DNA of 64,000 bases from a virus. The DNA lies in IMG/VR virus record IMGVR_UViG_3300028559_000029, positions 1-64,000 of that record; one strand, written 5' to 3'. Under the pieces are notes generated by a model. The model was given only the letters and a program-made list of their open reading frames with translations. It had not been told where the DNA came from and did not search any database. Positions 39,951 through 47,795 of this stretch are shown in pieces. Numbering within the stretch: position 1 is the first letter of the stretch; each line of letters starts with the position of its first letter. The translations under genes were made by a program, and so were the position numbers.

Positions 39951-41330
39951 TTATTCTACTGGAGGAGGTGGAGTAAAACTTTCTATTGTTGTACCAATCC
40001 ATCCGAATGGTTGTAAATTTATATTCAATGGAGGCAAGTTTCCTGATATATTTGCTATAGAATATGAATATAAATTAGGACTTCCGATATTAACACCTGT
40101 ATTAGAACTTTTATACCACTTACTTCTATTACCAACAGTACCCGCAGAAGATAAAACATCCTCTAGAGGTCCGAGAGAAGATCCAAGTCCATAGCGTTTA
40201 ACTATTGTATTTGCAATAGCAAGTGCTTCATTATTAGCAATAGTACCAAATCCTATGTTTTGATAAAGTTTTCCTAAAAAAGTTTGAGGCAAATTTTCAA
40301 TATTTCGTATAAATTCATAAACTTTTTGAGTTTCTTTAGGAAATAGAGAAGCCAATCCTCCTAATGGATCATATGCAAAGTTAACTCCAAATGAAGCATA
40401 GTTAACTACGGTTTGAATTGCATTTAATGTTTGAAATAAGTTATCAGAACCATTAAATAACTGAGCAAAAAATCCAACATCATCCAAAATTGTTTGTGCA
40501 GCATCGAGTATTAAACATATTAAATCCAGTGGGATTATTTGTTCAATAACACTTGTAATATATTGCTGAACCATTCTAGATATATTGTTTAACCATGTAT
40601 ATACTTGTTGCACTAGAAGAACCATTCCCTGATATATTTCAACCAATCCTTGATATAACGAAGTTACAGCACCAGTTATGAACCACATAGCCTGATTTAA
40701 ACCACCAAACGTATCAGAAGGAAGAGAAAGATAGGAGCGAGTTCTTATGACATTGCAAAAGTTTTCAATATCATCCACCATACCCGGATGTATTTTGTTT
40801 AAAAGATCAGTAGCCAAACAAGGAGTGTTAATACCCGGTCCAGTCATTATGTTTACCGCATTATTAGCAGAATATCGAGTAAAAGACCCATCAGAACCTA
40901 TATCTTGAAGTTGTTCTTTCTTACCCGCAGGAGTATTTTTTAAATTTTCCTCAAATCCATTGTCTTTTATATAACAAGTAACAAACCATTTATAAAGATC
41001 AGGAGTTATTGATACTGGATCTGATCCAGTAAACGTAAATTGTGCTCCTAAAGCATCATATCCCTTTATTAAAATAAAAAGAAGAGCGGCATAAAGGTTT
41101 TCATTGGGTAAACAGCTGTGTTTTATCTTATATAAAACACCATCAGAACCAAATATAAGACCTGTTTGAAGTTCTAATGAAGCTATAGTGACTCCTTCAG
41201 TAGCATCATCCAACAAATTAACTATCGAATTCTTTGCAGAAGAAAGTGTATTTGTTATTGTAGAAGAAAAATTCAATATAGATTGTGCTACTGGATTTAT
41301 TTTTTCTGAATTTGTTGTTGCATCTGCCAT
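39951..41330 (-). CDS. Baseplate-region structural protein, unknown
   Basis: A 459-residue protein that starts the hub/spike unit and ends one base before the gp5-like gene. It has several hydrophobic or amphipathic helices (residues about 210-275, SLYQGLVEIYQGMVLLVQQVYTWL and ITSVIEQIIPLDLICLILDAAQTIL) and a Pro-rich end (FTPPPPVE). No family is recognised. Position before hub and spike suggests a hub-associated or injected protein. A 24-bp divergent gap separates it from the kinase gene. Confidence 0.55.
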   Translation of the reverse strand: MADATTNSEKINPVAQSILNFSSTITNTLSSAKNSIVNLLDDATEGVTIASLELQTGLIFGSDGVLYKIKHSCLPNENLYAALLFILIKGYDALGAQFTFTGSDPVSITPDLYKWFVTCYIKDNGFEENLKNTPAGKKEQLQDIGSDGSFTRYSANNAVNIMTGPGINTPCLATDLLNKIHPGMVDDIENFCNVIRTRSYLSLPSDTFGGLNQAMWFITGAVTSLYQGLVEIYQGMVLLVQQVYTWLNNISRMVQQYITSVIEQIIPLDLICLILDAAQTILDDVGFFAQLFNGSDNLFQTLNAIQTVVNYASFGVNFAYDPLGGLASLFPKETQKVYEFIRNIENLPQTFLGKLYQNIGFGTIANNEALAIANTIVKRYGLGSSLGPLEDVLSSAGTVGNRSKWYKSSNTGVNIGSPNLYSYSIANISGNLPPLNINLQPFGWIGTTIESFTPPPPVE

Positions 41331-41354
41331 AATAAAATGTTACTATAATAACTT

Positions 41355-41972
41355 ATGTCAAAAACCATAATTTACCCGCCAATTGGAATATCTGGTGCCG
41401 CATTATCTGGAAAAGATACTCTATGCTCATATCTTATTTACAATTTTGCTCTTTTATACAATACAAAAGCCAAAAGATGTTCAATTGCAGGTGATATTAT
41501 AAGAAAAGATCTACAAGAAATGATTTTTAGTAAGATAGATGCTGATATAGACATAAATGATCCCTTACAAAAGGAAAGTGTTCGTCCTCTGATGGTTGAA
41601 TATGGTAGATATATGAGAAATCAGACAAACGGTAGGTATTTTATTGAAATTTTGAACAAAAGTAAACAATTTGGCAAGAATTTTATCCCAATTATACCAG
41701 ATATTCGCTATAATGAGTATGAAAAGGACGAATTGTATTGGTTGAAAGAAGAAAAAAAAGGAATTTTAATATTTTTAGAACGAGATGACATTCCTCCTGC
41801 CAATAAATTTGAAAAAAATAATAATATTTCTCTAAAAAAGGCAGCTGATATGGTTATAGAAATACAAAATTTTTATAAAGCAGAGGATTATGCTGATTTT
41901 ATACAAGATTATGTTGATAAAATTATTACCACTTACCAACAGGGCATTTCTCAGCCCTTAGATAGGTCTTAA
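41355..41972 (+). CDS. Deoxynucleoside monophosphate kinase-like (gp1-like)
   Basis: A 205-residue P-loop kinase with GISGAALSGKDTLCSYL at residues 11-27 (Walker A of the AAxxxGKDT type seen in T4 gp1), a DLQEMIFSKID segment, RPLMVEYGRYMRNQTNGRYF and PIIPDIRYNEYEKDELYWL, which fit nucleotide-kinase lids. It would phosphorylate dNMPs for DNA synthesis. TATAAT stands 11 nt before the ATG, so the transcript may be nearly leaderless. The 3' end overlaps the convergent zinc-motif gene by 47 bases. Confidence 0.72.
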   Translation: MSKTIIYPPIGISGAALSGKDTLCSYLIYNFALLYNTKAKRCSIAGDIIRKDLQEMIFSKIDADIDINDPLQKESVRPLMVEYGRYMRNQTNGRYFIEILNKSKQFGKNFIPIIPDIRYNEYEKDELYWLKEEKKGILIFLERDDIPPANKFEKNNNISLKKAADMVIEIQNFYKAEDYADFIQDYVDKIITTYQQGISQPLDRS

Positions 41973-42237
41973 CAGCCATATTACATCCGCATTTTCCGCA
42001 TCTTTCAGAGCCAGAATCAAAAAATTCACACCCTCTGCATATGGATAAACGTGACTTTGCTTGTTCAGAATCAGTTTTTAATGCGTTTCCTGCCATTACA
42101 CTTGCTGCATTATTTACTATGCTTCTTCCTAAGTTAACTGCCATCTTAGTTGCTGATGGCATTTGCGGCTTATTTGATGATTGTAGCTGCTGTATTCTAT
42201 TGCTTTGTAGACTTCTTAGTAATGAATTTTTGTCCAT
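41926..42237 (-). CDS. Small protein with C-terminal Cys-rich zinc motif
   Basis: A 103-residue protein. Residues 1-65 are Ser/Asn/Ala-rich. The C-terminus CRGCEFFDSGSERCGKCGC, then CPVGKW, holds six Cys in a C-x2-C...C-x2-C-x-C...C pattern, typical of small zinc-binding domains in phage proteins. I chose the ATG at 42237 over an in-frame TTG at 42255 because GATAAATAC, a late-type element, begins 11-12 nt before it. It follows the hub gene with one base between. Confidence 0.6.
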   Translation of the reverse strand: MDKNSLLRSLQSNRIQQLQSSNKPQMPSATKMAVNLGRSIVNNAASVMAGNALKTDSEQAKSRLSICRGCEFFDSGSERCGKCGCNMAVKTYLRAEKCPVGKW

Positions 42238-42238
42238 A

Positions 42239-43936
42239 TTAGTATTTATCGTCAAGTTCTTCCCACCATTTACTGAAAATATCTATTTTAGTGCAGATTA
42301 CATCTGTTGTGTATGATTCTTTATCAAAATAATGTACAATTTTGGTTATTAACCATTGTCCTAAAAATTTATCGTCAAATGGATTTTTATCTGCCGTGGA
42401 AGAATCACGATCAACGAATAAAAACTTACCCGGAGTCCTAATCGTAAGCCCCGTTGCTTTAAAGTAAAGTGCTTGATTTAACATTAAAAAATCTTTTAAC
42501 ATTGAAATCATACTCATATCCGTAGGGAAAAATGTTCTTTGGATAAAACAATTAGATGTCATCAATCCACTACTTTTGGTTTTGTTAAAATTAAACAATA
42601 ATTGTGCTTCATTGTTCTTGTTTTGTTGACTAAAGCTATGCAATCCTTCCTTTGCGATATTTTTCATATTTTCCAACACATCTTTAGCAGTATTATTTGT
42701 ATAAAATACATTAAATTGATTTTGAGAAAAATTATAATTATGAACTGGTTTATTTGTAAGGTTCAAATCATCAATAGGAACCATAGAAACAAATTTATAA
42801 TTATTTATCATTGAAGCTATTCCAGATTGAAAATTTCTTATCACAGAATCTTCATTTTGATTATACGGTGCTCTTGCAAAGTAAGGACTAGAATTCGTGA
42901 TTTCTTGATTGTCATTTATAACAATTCTTTCTACTTGATTATTATTAGCTTCTTGAATAATTTTTTTTAAAGAAATTAATTTAAATCTTTTACCACCTAC
43001 TCTATCGTATCTATCCAAGTCTAAAAATGCTGGAGAATTGTCTTCTGATTTAAATAAACTATAAACATAATTTAAATCTTCTAATGCATTTCTATTGGCG
43101 GGAGAGGTATATAATACAGATCCTTCATAGTTGGGTTCTCCAGAAGAACATCCCGAATCCCAATTATCAAGATCAAAAATGTTTATAGATTGATCGGGAT
43201 CGTCTATAAATTTTCCTCCTTTGGAACTACCCACTTTAATACCATTTGAGCTAATTCCATCAGAACTATTGGATGCTGCTGTTTGTATTATAGATTTTAT
43301 AGCATCACTCACTGGCATACTTCTTTCTGTATCCTTTGCTAGTATATTCCCTTTATTAGGACCATACAATGCAGTAGACCATTCTATGTTTCGTTCCAAT
43401 AATATTTGATATCTTTCATCCCAAAAATAAAATTTTCTTGTTTTTTTAGTAGCAGAATTAGTTTTTATATCTTCAATGTCATAAACAACAAAATTATAAG
43501 CCATTTCCCACTGTTCTGGGGGTAATTGTGAATTTGAAGAAGAATTGTTTGCTGTTGTTATTGGATATATCTTAATGTTTATTTTATTTCTTCCATCTGT
43601 TCTAAATAAAAACGGAGCATCTATTTTTTCTTGATTTTTTGCAGGAATAGAGCCTCTTTCTATCATTTCATAATCAGTAGACAATGTTATCCAACCTTTT
43701 GTATTCCAATCATCCAAATTTTCTTCTATTGCAAGACCATCAACAAAGAAAAATGGAACTGCAAATGGTTTAAAATTTTTTATTTGATTATACATCCAAA
43801 GTTCAATATAAAATAATTGACCTCCAATTTGATGTACAAATCTATTGTCCAAGTTGGATCCACCAGCAGTATCGTTAGAATTTAATGCTGGATTGCTTAC
43901 TTCTGCATTTGTAGATGGAACTTGAGTTACTGGCAT
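42239..43936 (-). CDS. Baseplate hub protein (gp27-like candidate)
   Basis: A 565-residue protein. The N-terminal half is beta-rich (FYIELWMYNQIKNFKPFAVPFFFVDGLAIEENLDDW, then KINIKIYPI). The C-terminal domain has LYFKATGLTIRTPGKFLFVDRD and FLGQWLITKIVHYFDKESYTTDVICTKIDIF, which is the closing pattern of gp27/gpD-like tail-hub domains (a tube-like beta-barrel). Position between the terminase-linked tube-like gene and the zinc-motif gene suits a hub role. Identity to a specific T4 protein is not certain. Confidence 0.55.
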   Translation of the reverse strand: MPVTQVPSTNAEVSNPALNSNDTAGGSNLDNRFVHQIGGQLFYIELWMYNQIKNFKPFAVPFFFVDGLAIEENLDDWNTKGWITLSTDYEMIERGSIPAKNQEKIDAPFLFRTDGRNKINIKIYPITTANNSSSNSQLPPEQWEMAYNFVVYDIEDIKTNSATKKTRKFYFWDERYQILLERNIEWSTALYGPNKGNILAKDTERSMPVSDAIKSIIQTAASNSSDGISSNGIKVGSSKGGKFIDDPDQSINIFDLDNWDSGCSSGEPNYEGSVLYTSPANRNALEDLNYVYSLFKSEDNSPAFLDLDRYDRVGGKRFKLISLKKIIQEANNNQVERIVINDNQEITNSSPYFARAPYNQNEDSVIRNFQSGIASMINNYKFVSMVPIDDLNLTNKPVHNYNFSQNQFNVFYTNNTAKDVLENMKNIAKEGLHSFSQQNKNNEAQLLFNFNKTKSSGLMTSNCFIQRTFFPTDMSMISMLKDFLMLNQALYFKATGLTIRTPGKFLFVDRDSSTADKNPFDDKFLGQWLITKIVHYFDKESYTTDVICTKIDIFSKWWEELDDKY

Positions 43937-43939
43937 AAA

Positions 43940-44539
43940 TTAACAATTAGAACTATTAATATCCTTTAATAAAGAAATATTTAATTGATTAAAAACGAAG
44001 GTTGCAGTACAAATAATTTCATTTGCAGTTTGAAAAGAATATTCAATAGGACTTAAACTAGTTATAAATGCTTGTGTATATTTAAATTCTATTATTTTAT
44101 TGTTAAATTCATCTAAACCAAATAAACTAAACGTAGTTGTAAAATCTGACATGGGATTTGTTAATCGAATATCGTCAATTTCCATTATTATTGGTTCTGT
44201 TAAAGTAGTGGAACTATTTTCACTATTATTAAATAGATTTAACCATTTCCAAAGTATCCAATAGTTCTGATATCCATTATCAATTAAAAATTTCAAAGTT
44301 AGAGAATCATATGAAGGACGAGATATGCTAGATGCATTATAAACCTGTCCTCCGAAAGGAACTTTAATTTCATTAACCTTTATACTTGGCACCGGAGATC
44401 CAAATGTAGTAAATTGAACCTGATCTGCATTGTAATTTGATTCTATTACAAGATCTTGTTTTCTTTTTAATGCTATTGGCAAATCCATAACAAGTTTGAA
44501 TTTGTCATTCCTAGATCTATTTAAAATTGATTGATTCAT
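43940..44539 (-). CDS. Tail-tube-fold baseplate protein
   Basis: A 199-residue protein. The pattern GSPVPSIKVNEIKVPFGGQVYNAS followed by SYDSLTLKFLIDNGYQNYWILWKWLNLF is that of the tail-tube fold (gp19 family), where a strand with 'xTLxFxVDxxYxNYxxLWxW' is typical. TFSLFGLDEFNNKIIEFKYTQAFITSLSPIEYSF continues the barrel. It may be a tube-like adaptor in the baseplate. It begins one base after the terminase stop and ends three bases before the hub gene. Confidence 0.5.
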   Translation of the reverse strand: MNQSILNRSRNDKFKLVMDLPIALKRKQDLVIESNYNADQVQFTTFGSPVPSIKVNEIKVPFGGQVYNASSISRPSYDSLTLKFLIDNGYQNYWILWKWLNLFNNSENSSTTLTEPIIMEIDDIRLTNPMSDFTTTFSLFGLDEFNNKIIEFKYTQAFITSLSPIEYSFQTANEIICTATFVFNQLNISLLKDINSSNC

Positions 44540-44540
44540 A

Positions 44541-46397
44541 TTAAAAAACTATAGTCGGATGATAGGTGTCCATAGAAGACTTATCCATTTCATCAGCCTT
44601 TAAAGGCAACATACGATCTGGACCATCACTTTCCAATAACCATGTAGTAAGAGCCGCCCTATCATCTGAATATAAATCAAATCCAGAGGCTGTATCCATG
44701 TCACCAACATATGAAAATGGAGTATTTACGAAAGGTTTTCTAACAATTGTTTGTCCTCCTCCTATTAATAAAGGACTATTTTTAATAATCTCCTTATTAT
44801 CTGAAATTGGAAAAATTTTCATCGGCCTACCTTGATCGTCTATGTCTAAAATATTAAAATATTTTCCAACCAATGAAGGATCAAGAATAAATAATGCCCA
44901 AATAAGTCCAAACACTCTATCATCTAAATATTTATCAGATTTTTTTGAATATGTAAAATTTGGAAGTCTAATGAAATTGTCTATTTCTAATAATGTTTCA
45001 ATATCATTTAATTTCACTGCCTTTAAACTATTAACCCAATATCTAAAATTTGTTATTCCTTTATATCTGGTATTTGTATGATTGTGTATACCAAATCTAT
45101 TAGCATTGTTATAATGCTTACTAAATCCCTCAAAATGATAGGAAACAACATTTTCATAGTTGTGAGTTTGGCACAAAACATCTAAAATTTGTTGACCATT
45201 GTTATTATTTTCAACAAGAATCGGAGGTCTTCCCCAATCCTGTAAAATTCCCATCAAACGAGTTCCAAAATGAAATGGATTTATATTATTTGAAGAAAAA
45301 AGAGCTACTTGTTGAATATCCTGTAAATTTGATACGTCTAATATCTGTGCAACTGAATTTGATCTTCCAATTCCTTCTCCAACGTCAACTCCTATGACAT
45401 AGAAACTTTCCGGATTGGGCAATTTAAATACTTGATAGGCTCCATCTTCCAAAGATAATATAGGTTCTGAACAACTAGCCTTTAATTCGGCTAGATATTC
45501 TTCATCGATAACGCCCTTTCCAGGTTCGTGGAATTTATTGGCATATTCTTGATCAAAATCATCTTTAGATCCCATGAGAGCCAGTGTTTTTCTTTTCCAC
45601 TCTTCATCTCGATCTGGAACATCCCACCAATTAACAATTTCTAAGTGCCATTCACTGTTTTCTTCTTGTGCGCTTTTATAAAGTTCATAAAATTTATTAT
45701 CAGTTCCATTTGGAGTACTAATAACAACAATTTGCGACCTTTTCATCGATGAAATAATTGGAATAGCAGACTTCCACAATTCTTTCATCAAATCATTAGG
45801 ACAATGAGCCATCTCATCAATAATCAAAAGATTACTTGTAGTTCCGCGAGGTCCAGATGATGATGTTGTACTAACAGTTATTGCTGAATCGTTTCCAAGA
45901 TTAAAACCATCTTTTCTCCAAGATTTTATAGGAGGTTTTAAGTATATAGGAAGTTGTTCATATGCCATTTTAATTCTAGCAAATATTTCCTTAGCAGTTG
46001 CTTCTTTATTTGCTACAATTGTTATTCGCTTATCAGATTGAAAACATACTAACCATAATGCATAAATAGTTATTGTTGTAGTTTTTCCGCTTTGTCTTGA
46101 GCTAAGAATAACATTAAATCTATTTGATTTAAATGCCTTCAGTAGAGTTTTTTGATACTTATAAAGTTCTATTTTCCTTTTACCATCTTCGGTTATTATG
46201 TAAAAATGACTTTCTGCAAAATGCAAAATACTTTTGACGCAAAGCCTAAGCTCTGCTTTCATGTCATCCGTCCATTTAAACAATGCATCCTTACGAAGGA
46301 TGTTTTCGTTTCCTTGATAGAACTTTCCGTCTACAAGAATATCATCTATATCTAAATCATCTAATGAATTTTCTTCTACTTTCTTTTTTCTGGGCAT
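44541..46397 (-). CDS. 17: Large terminase subunit (gp17-like)
   Basis: A 618-residue packaging ATPase-nuclease (T4 gp17 is 610). Walker A is SRQSGKTT (residues 100-107), Walker B NLLIIDE (189-195), the coupling motif is VVISTPNGTDN (near 225), and the nuclease domain starts with FYVIGVDVGEGIGRSNSVAQILD (about 330), where the first catalytic Asp lies, with a further Asp near DDRVFGLIWAL. It cuts concatemeric DNA and pumps it into proheads. TATAAGTAT begins 14 nt before the ATG, so transcription is late and leaderless. Confidence 0.97.
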   Translation of the reverse strand: MPRKKKVEENSLDDLDIDDILVDGKFYQGNENILRKDALFKWTDDMKAELRLCVKSILHFAESHFYIITEDGKRKIELYKYQKTLLKAFKSNRFNVILSSRQSGKTTTITIYALWLVCFQSDKRITIVANKEATAKEIFARIKMAYEQLPIYLKPPIKSWRKDGFNLGNDSAITVSTTSSSGPRGTTSNLLIIDEMAHCPNDLMKELWKSAIPIISSMKRSQIVVISTPNGTDNKFYELYKSAQEENSEWHLEIVNWWDVPDRDEEWKRKTLALMGSKDDFDQEYANKFHEPGKGVIDEEYLAELKASCSEPILSLEDGAYQVFKLPNPESFYVIGVDVGEGIGRSNSVAQILDVSNLQDIQQVALFSSNNINPFHFGTRLMGILQDWGRPPILVENNNNGQQILDVLCQTHNYENVVSYHFEGFSKHYNNANRFGIHNHTNTRYKGITNFRYWVNSLKAVKLNDIETLLEIDNFIRLPNFTYSKKSDKYLDDRVFGLIWALFILDPSLVGKYFNILDIDDQGRPMKIFPISDNKEIIKNSPLLIGGGQTIVRKPFVNTPFSYVGDMDTASGFDLYSDDRAALTTWLLESDGPDRMLPLKADEMDKSSMDTYHPTIVF

Positions 46398-46402
46398 TAG
46401 GA

Positions 46403-46411
46403 ATACTTATA
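46403..46411 (-). promoter_or_regulatory. Late promoter of the terminase unit
   Basis: TATAAGTAT on the minus strand; the TAAGTAT core starts exactly 12 nt before the ATG at 46397. This is the best match here to the T4 late consensus TATAAATA. With T4-like geometry the transcript starts at the AUG. It should serve the terminase, tube-like, hub and zinc-motif genes. Confidence 0.65.
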
Positions 46412-46427
46412 AAAATATATAAAAATG

Positions 46428-46784
46428 CTATCTATTGATTTGACTATTCAATTCTGAAATAATAGAAGAAACATACTTTGCTTTTAATATTTTCAATTCC
46501 GTTCCATTTTCTGGCATTTTTACTGGATTTTGAATTTGATTATAAGAACATACCAACCACCACAAATCCATAGTATTATAATATTTATGTGATATTAAAT
46601 GCCATGTATCATTATATGTAGTATAATAAGAATCTTCTACGTCTGAATTATTTGCTGGAAATAAATTAATAGCTCTTAATAAATTATAAAATTTAAAATC
46701 ATTATTATCGTTATAGATATTAAAAAAATTTTCATATCTATACATTGAAATATTTGATAAATCTGTAAAGGAATTATGTTTCAT
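46428..46784 (-). CDS. 53: Baseplate wedge protein gp53-like (LysM-like)
   Basis: A 118-residue protein. The C-terminal 65 residues contain a LysM-like segment, TYNDTWHLISHKYYNTMDLWWLVCSYNQIQNP, then a Gly and LKILKAKYVSSIISELN. This matches the gp53-type baseplate wedge proteins, which carry a LysM-like fold (DTW..IS.KYY....LWWL...N.I..P). It is downstream of the tube-cap gene. T4 gp53 is 196 residues, so this is a short form. Confidence 0.65.
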   Translation of the reverse strand: MKHNSFTDLSNISMYRYENFFNIYNDNNDFKFYNLLRAINLFPANNSDVEDSYYTTYNDTWHLISHKYYNTMDLWWLVCSYNQIQNPVKMPENGTELKILKAKYVSSIISELNSQINR

Positions 46785-46793
46785 GAGTTTTTA

Positions 46794-47789
46794 TTATTTT
46801 TTGCTAAAAGGGTTTAGATAATTAGTAGCATCAGCAGCAATATTTCCAACCTCCTTAACTACATTACTTGCGGCATTAACAGTCGCAGTAGCTGCTTCTG
46901 GGGTTGTTAATGCTAAACTTTTAATAACACTAATTCTTTGATTAGGATTTGCTGCTCCTCTATATATATTAGTACTTTCTGGAATTAATGAAGTTAATGT
47001 TATAGTAACTTTATATGCTTCGGGAATTAATGAACTAGATCCATTTCCTATATCTATTTCTCTAGTTGCTCCTATACTTTTTATCGAATAATTACTAACA
47101 TAAGCAGCTGGCATAAAAACTCCTCCTCCTCCTTCACTTTCTACTGTATATATTTTAGGAGGAATGTGAGTTAAATATGTAGTTCTTATTTTTAAATTTT
47201 GAAGAGCAAATAATTGTACAAACCAAAAATTATCTATTGTTTTTTTTATGTCTACTGTATTATATAAAGGAAATGAAATGCTAACGGATTTATTATTAGA
47301 AGATTCAAATGTTTGCGGAGTCTCATAACTAAATCCACTAGTAATAAAACTTGCAATAGAATCACTTTTTCCTATAGCGGTTTTAATAAGACCTCCAAAT
47401 ACTGGCATTTTTTCAAGGTCTAATGGTTTCCAAGTGTTTACTATGTCTCCATTCAAGGAATCTCCGGGTTTTATTAAATAAGGAAGTCTATAGTTAAATC
47501 CGGTTGCAATTCCTTCGTATAGCATACCATATGGATCGTCTTGTTTTTTTAAATCTGCTATATTTTTAAATAAATTTAGAATATTTTGCGTCCATTTTCC
47601 GTATGGTAATGTATATTCTTTTAAAGAAATTGCAGGAACCTCGGATATGGCATTTACTGTCATATTATTTTTCCATTGAAAATCCTTTATAATATCTATT
47701 GTTCCTTCCACTGGCGAGACGAGCGGCCATGAGAATTTAATGCCATTAAATTGTATAGGCTGATCAGTTATTTTAAAAAATCTGTTCAT
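46794..47789 (-). CDS. 48: Baseplate tail-tube cap (gp48-like)
   Basis: A 331-residue protein near the size of T4 gp48 (364). The middle has FSYETPQTFESSNNKSVSISFPLYNTVDIKKTIDNFWFVQLFALQNL and the end has KVTITLTSLIPESTNIYRGAANP, both tube-fold-like. It would sit at the junction of baseplate and tail tube. It lies between the tape measure and the gp53-like gene. The C-terminal 40 residues are Ala/Val/Asn-rich and probably flexible. The distinction from gp54-type proteins relies on gene order. Confidence 0.55.
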   Translation of the reverse strand: MNRFFKITDQPIQFNGIKFSWPLVSPVEGTIDIIKDFQWKNNMTVNAISEVPAISLKEYTLPYGKWTQNILNLFKNIADLKKQDDPYGMLYEGIATGFNYRLPYLIKPGDSLNGDIVNTWKPLDLEKMPVFGGLIKTAIGKSDSIASFITSGFSYETPQTFESSNNKSVSISFPLYNTVDIKKTIDNFWFVQLFALQNLKIRTTYLTHIPPKIYTVESEGGGGVFMPAAYVSNYSIKSIGATREIDIGNGSSSLIPEAYKVTITLTSLIPESTNIYRGAANPNQRISVIKSLALTTPEAATATVNAASNVVKEVGNIAADATNYLNPFSKK

Positions 47790-47795
47790 ATTTTT

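Noticed and set aside
42238-42255. TTG start for the small zinc-motif gene
   Set aside because: The ATG at 42237 is preceded by a late-type element at the usual distance and avoids overlap with the hub gene.
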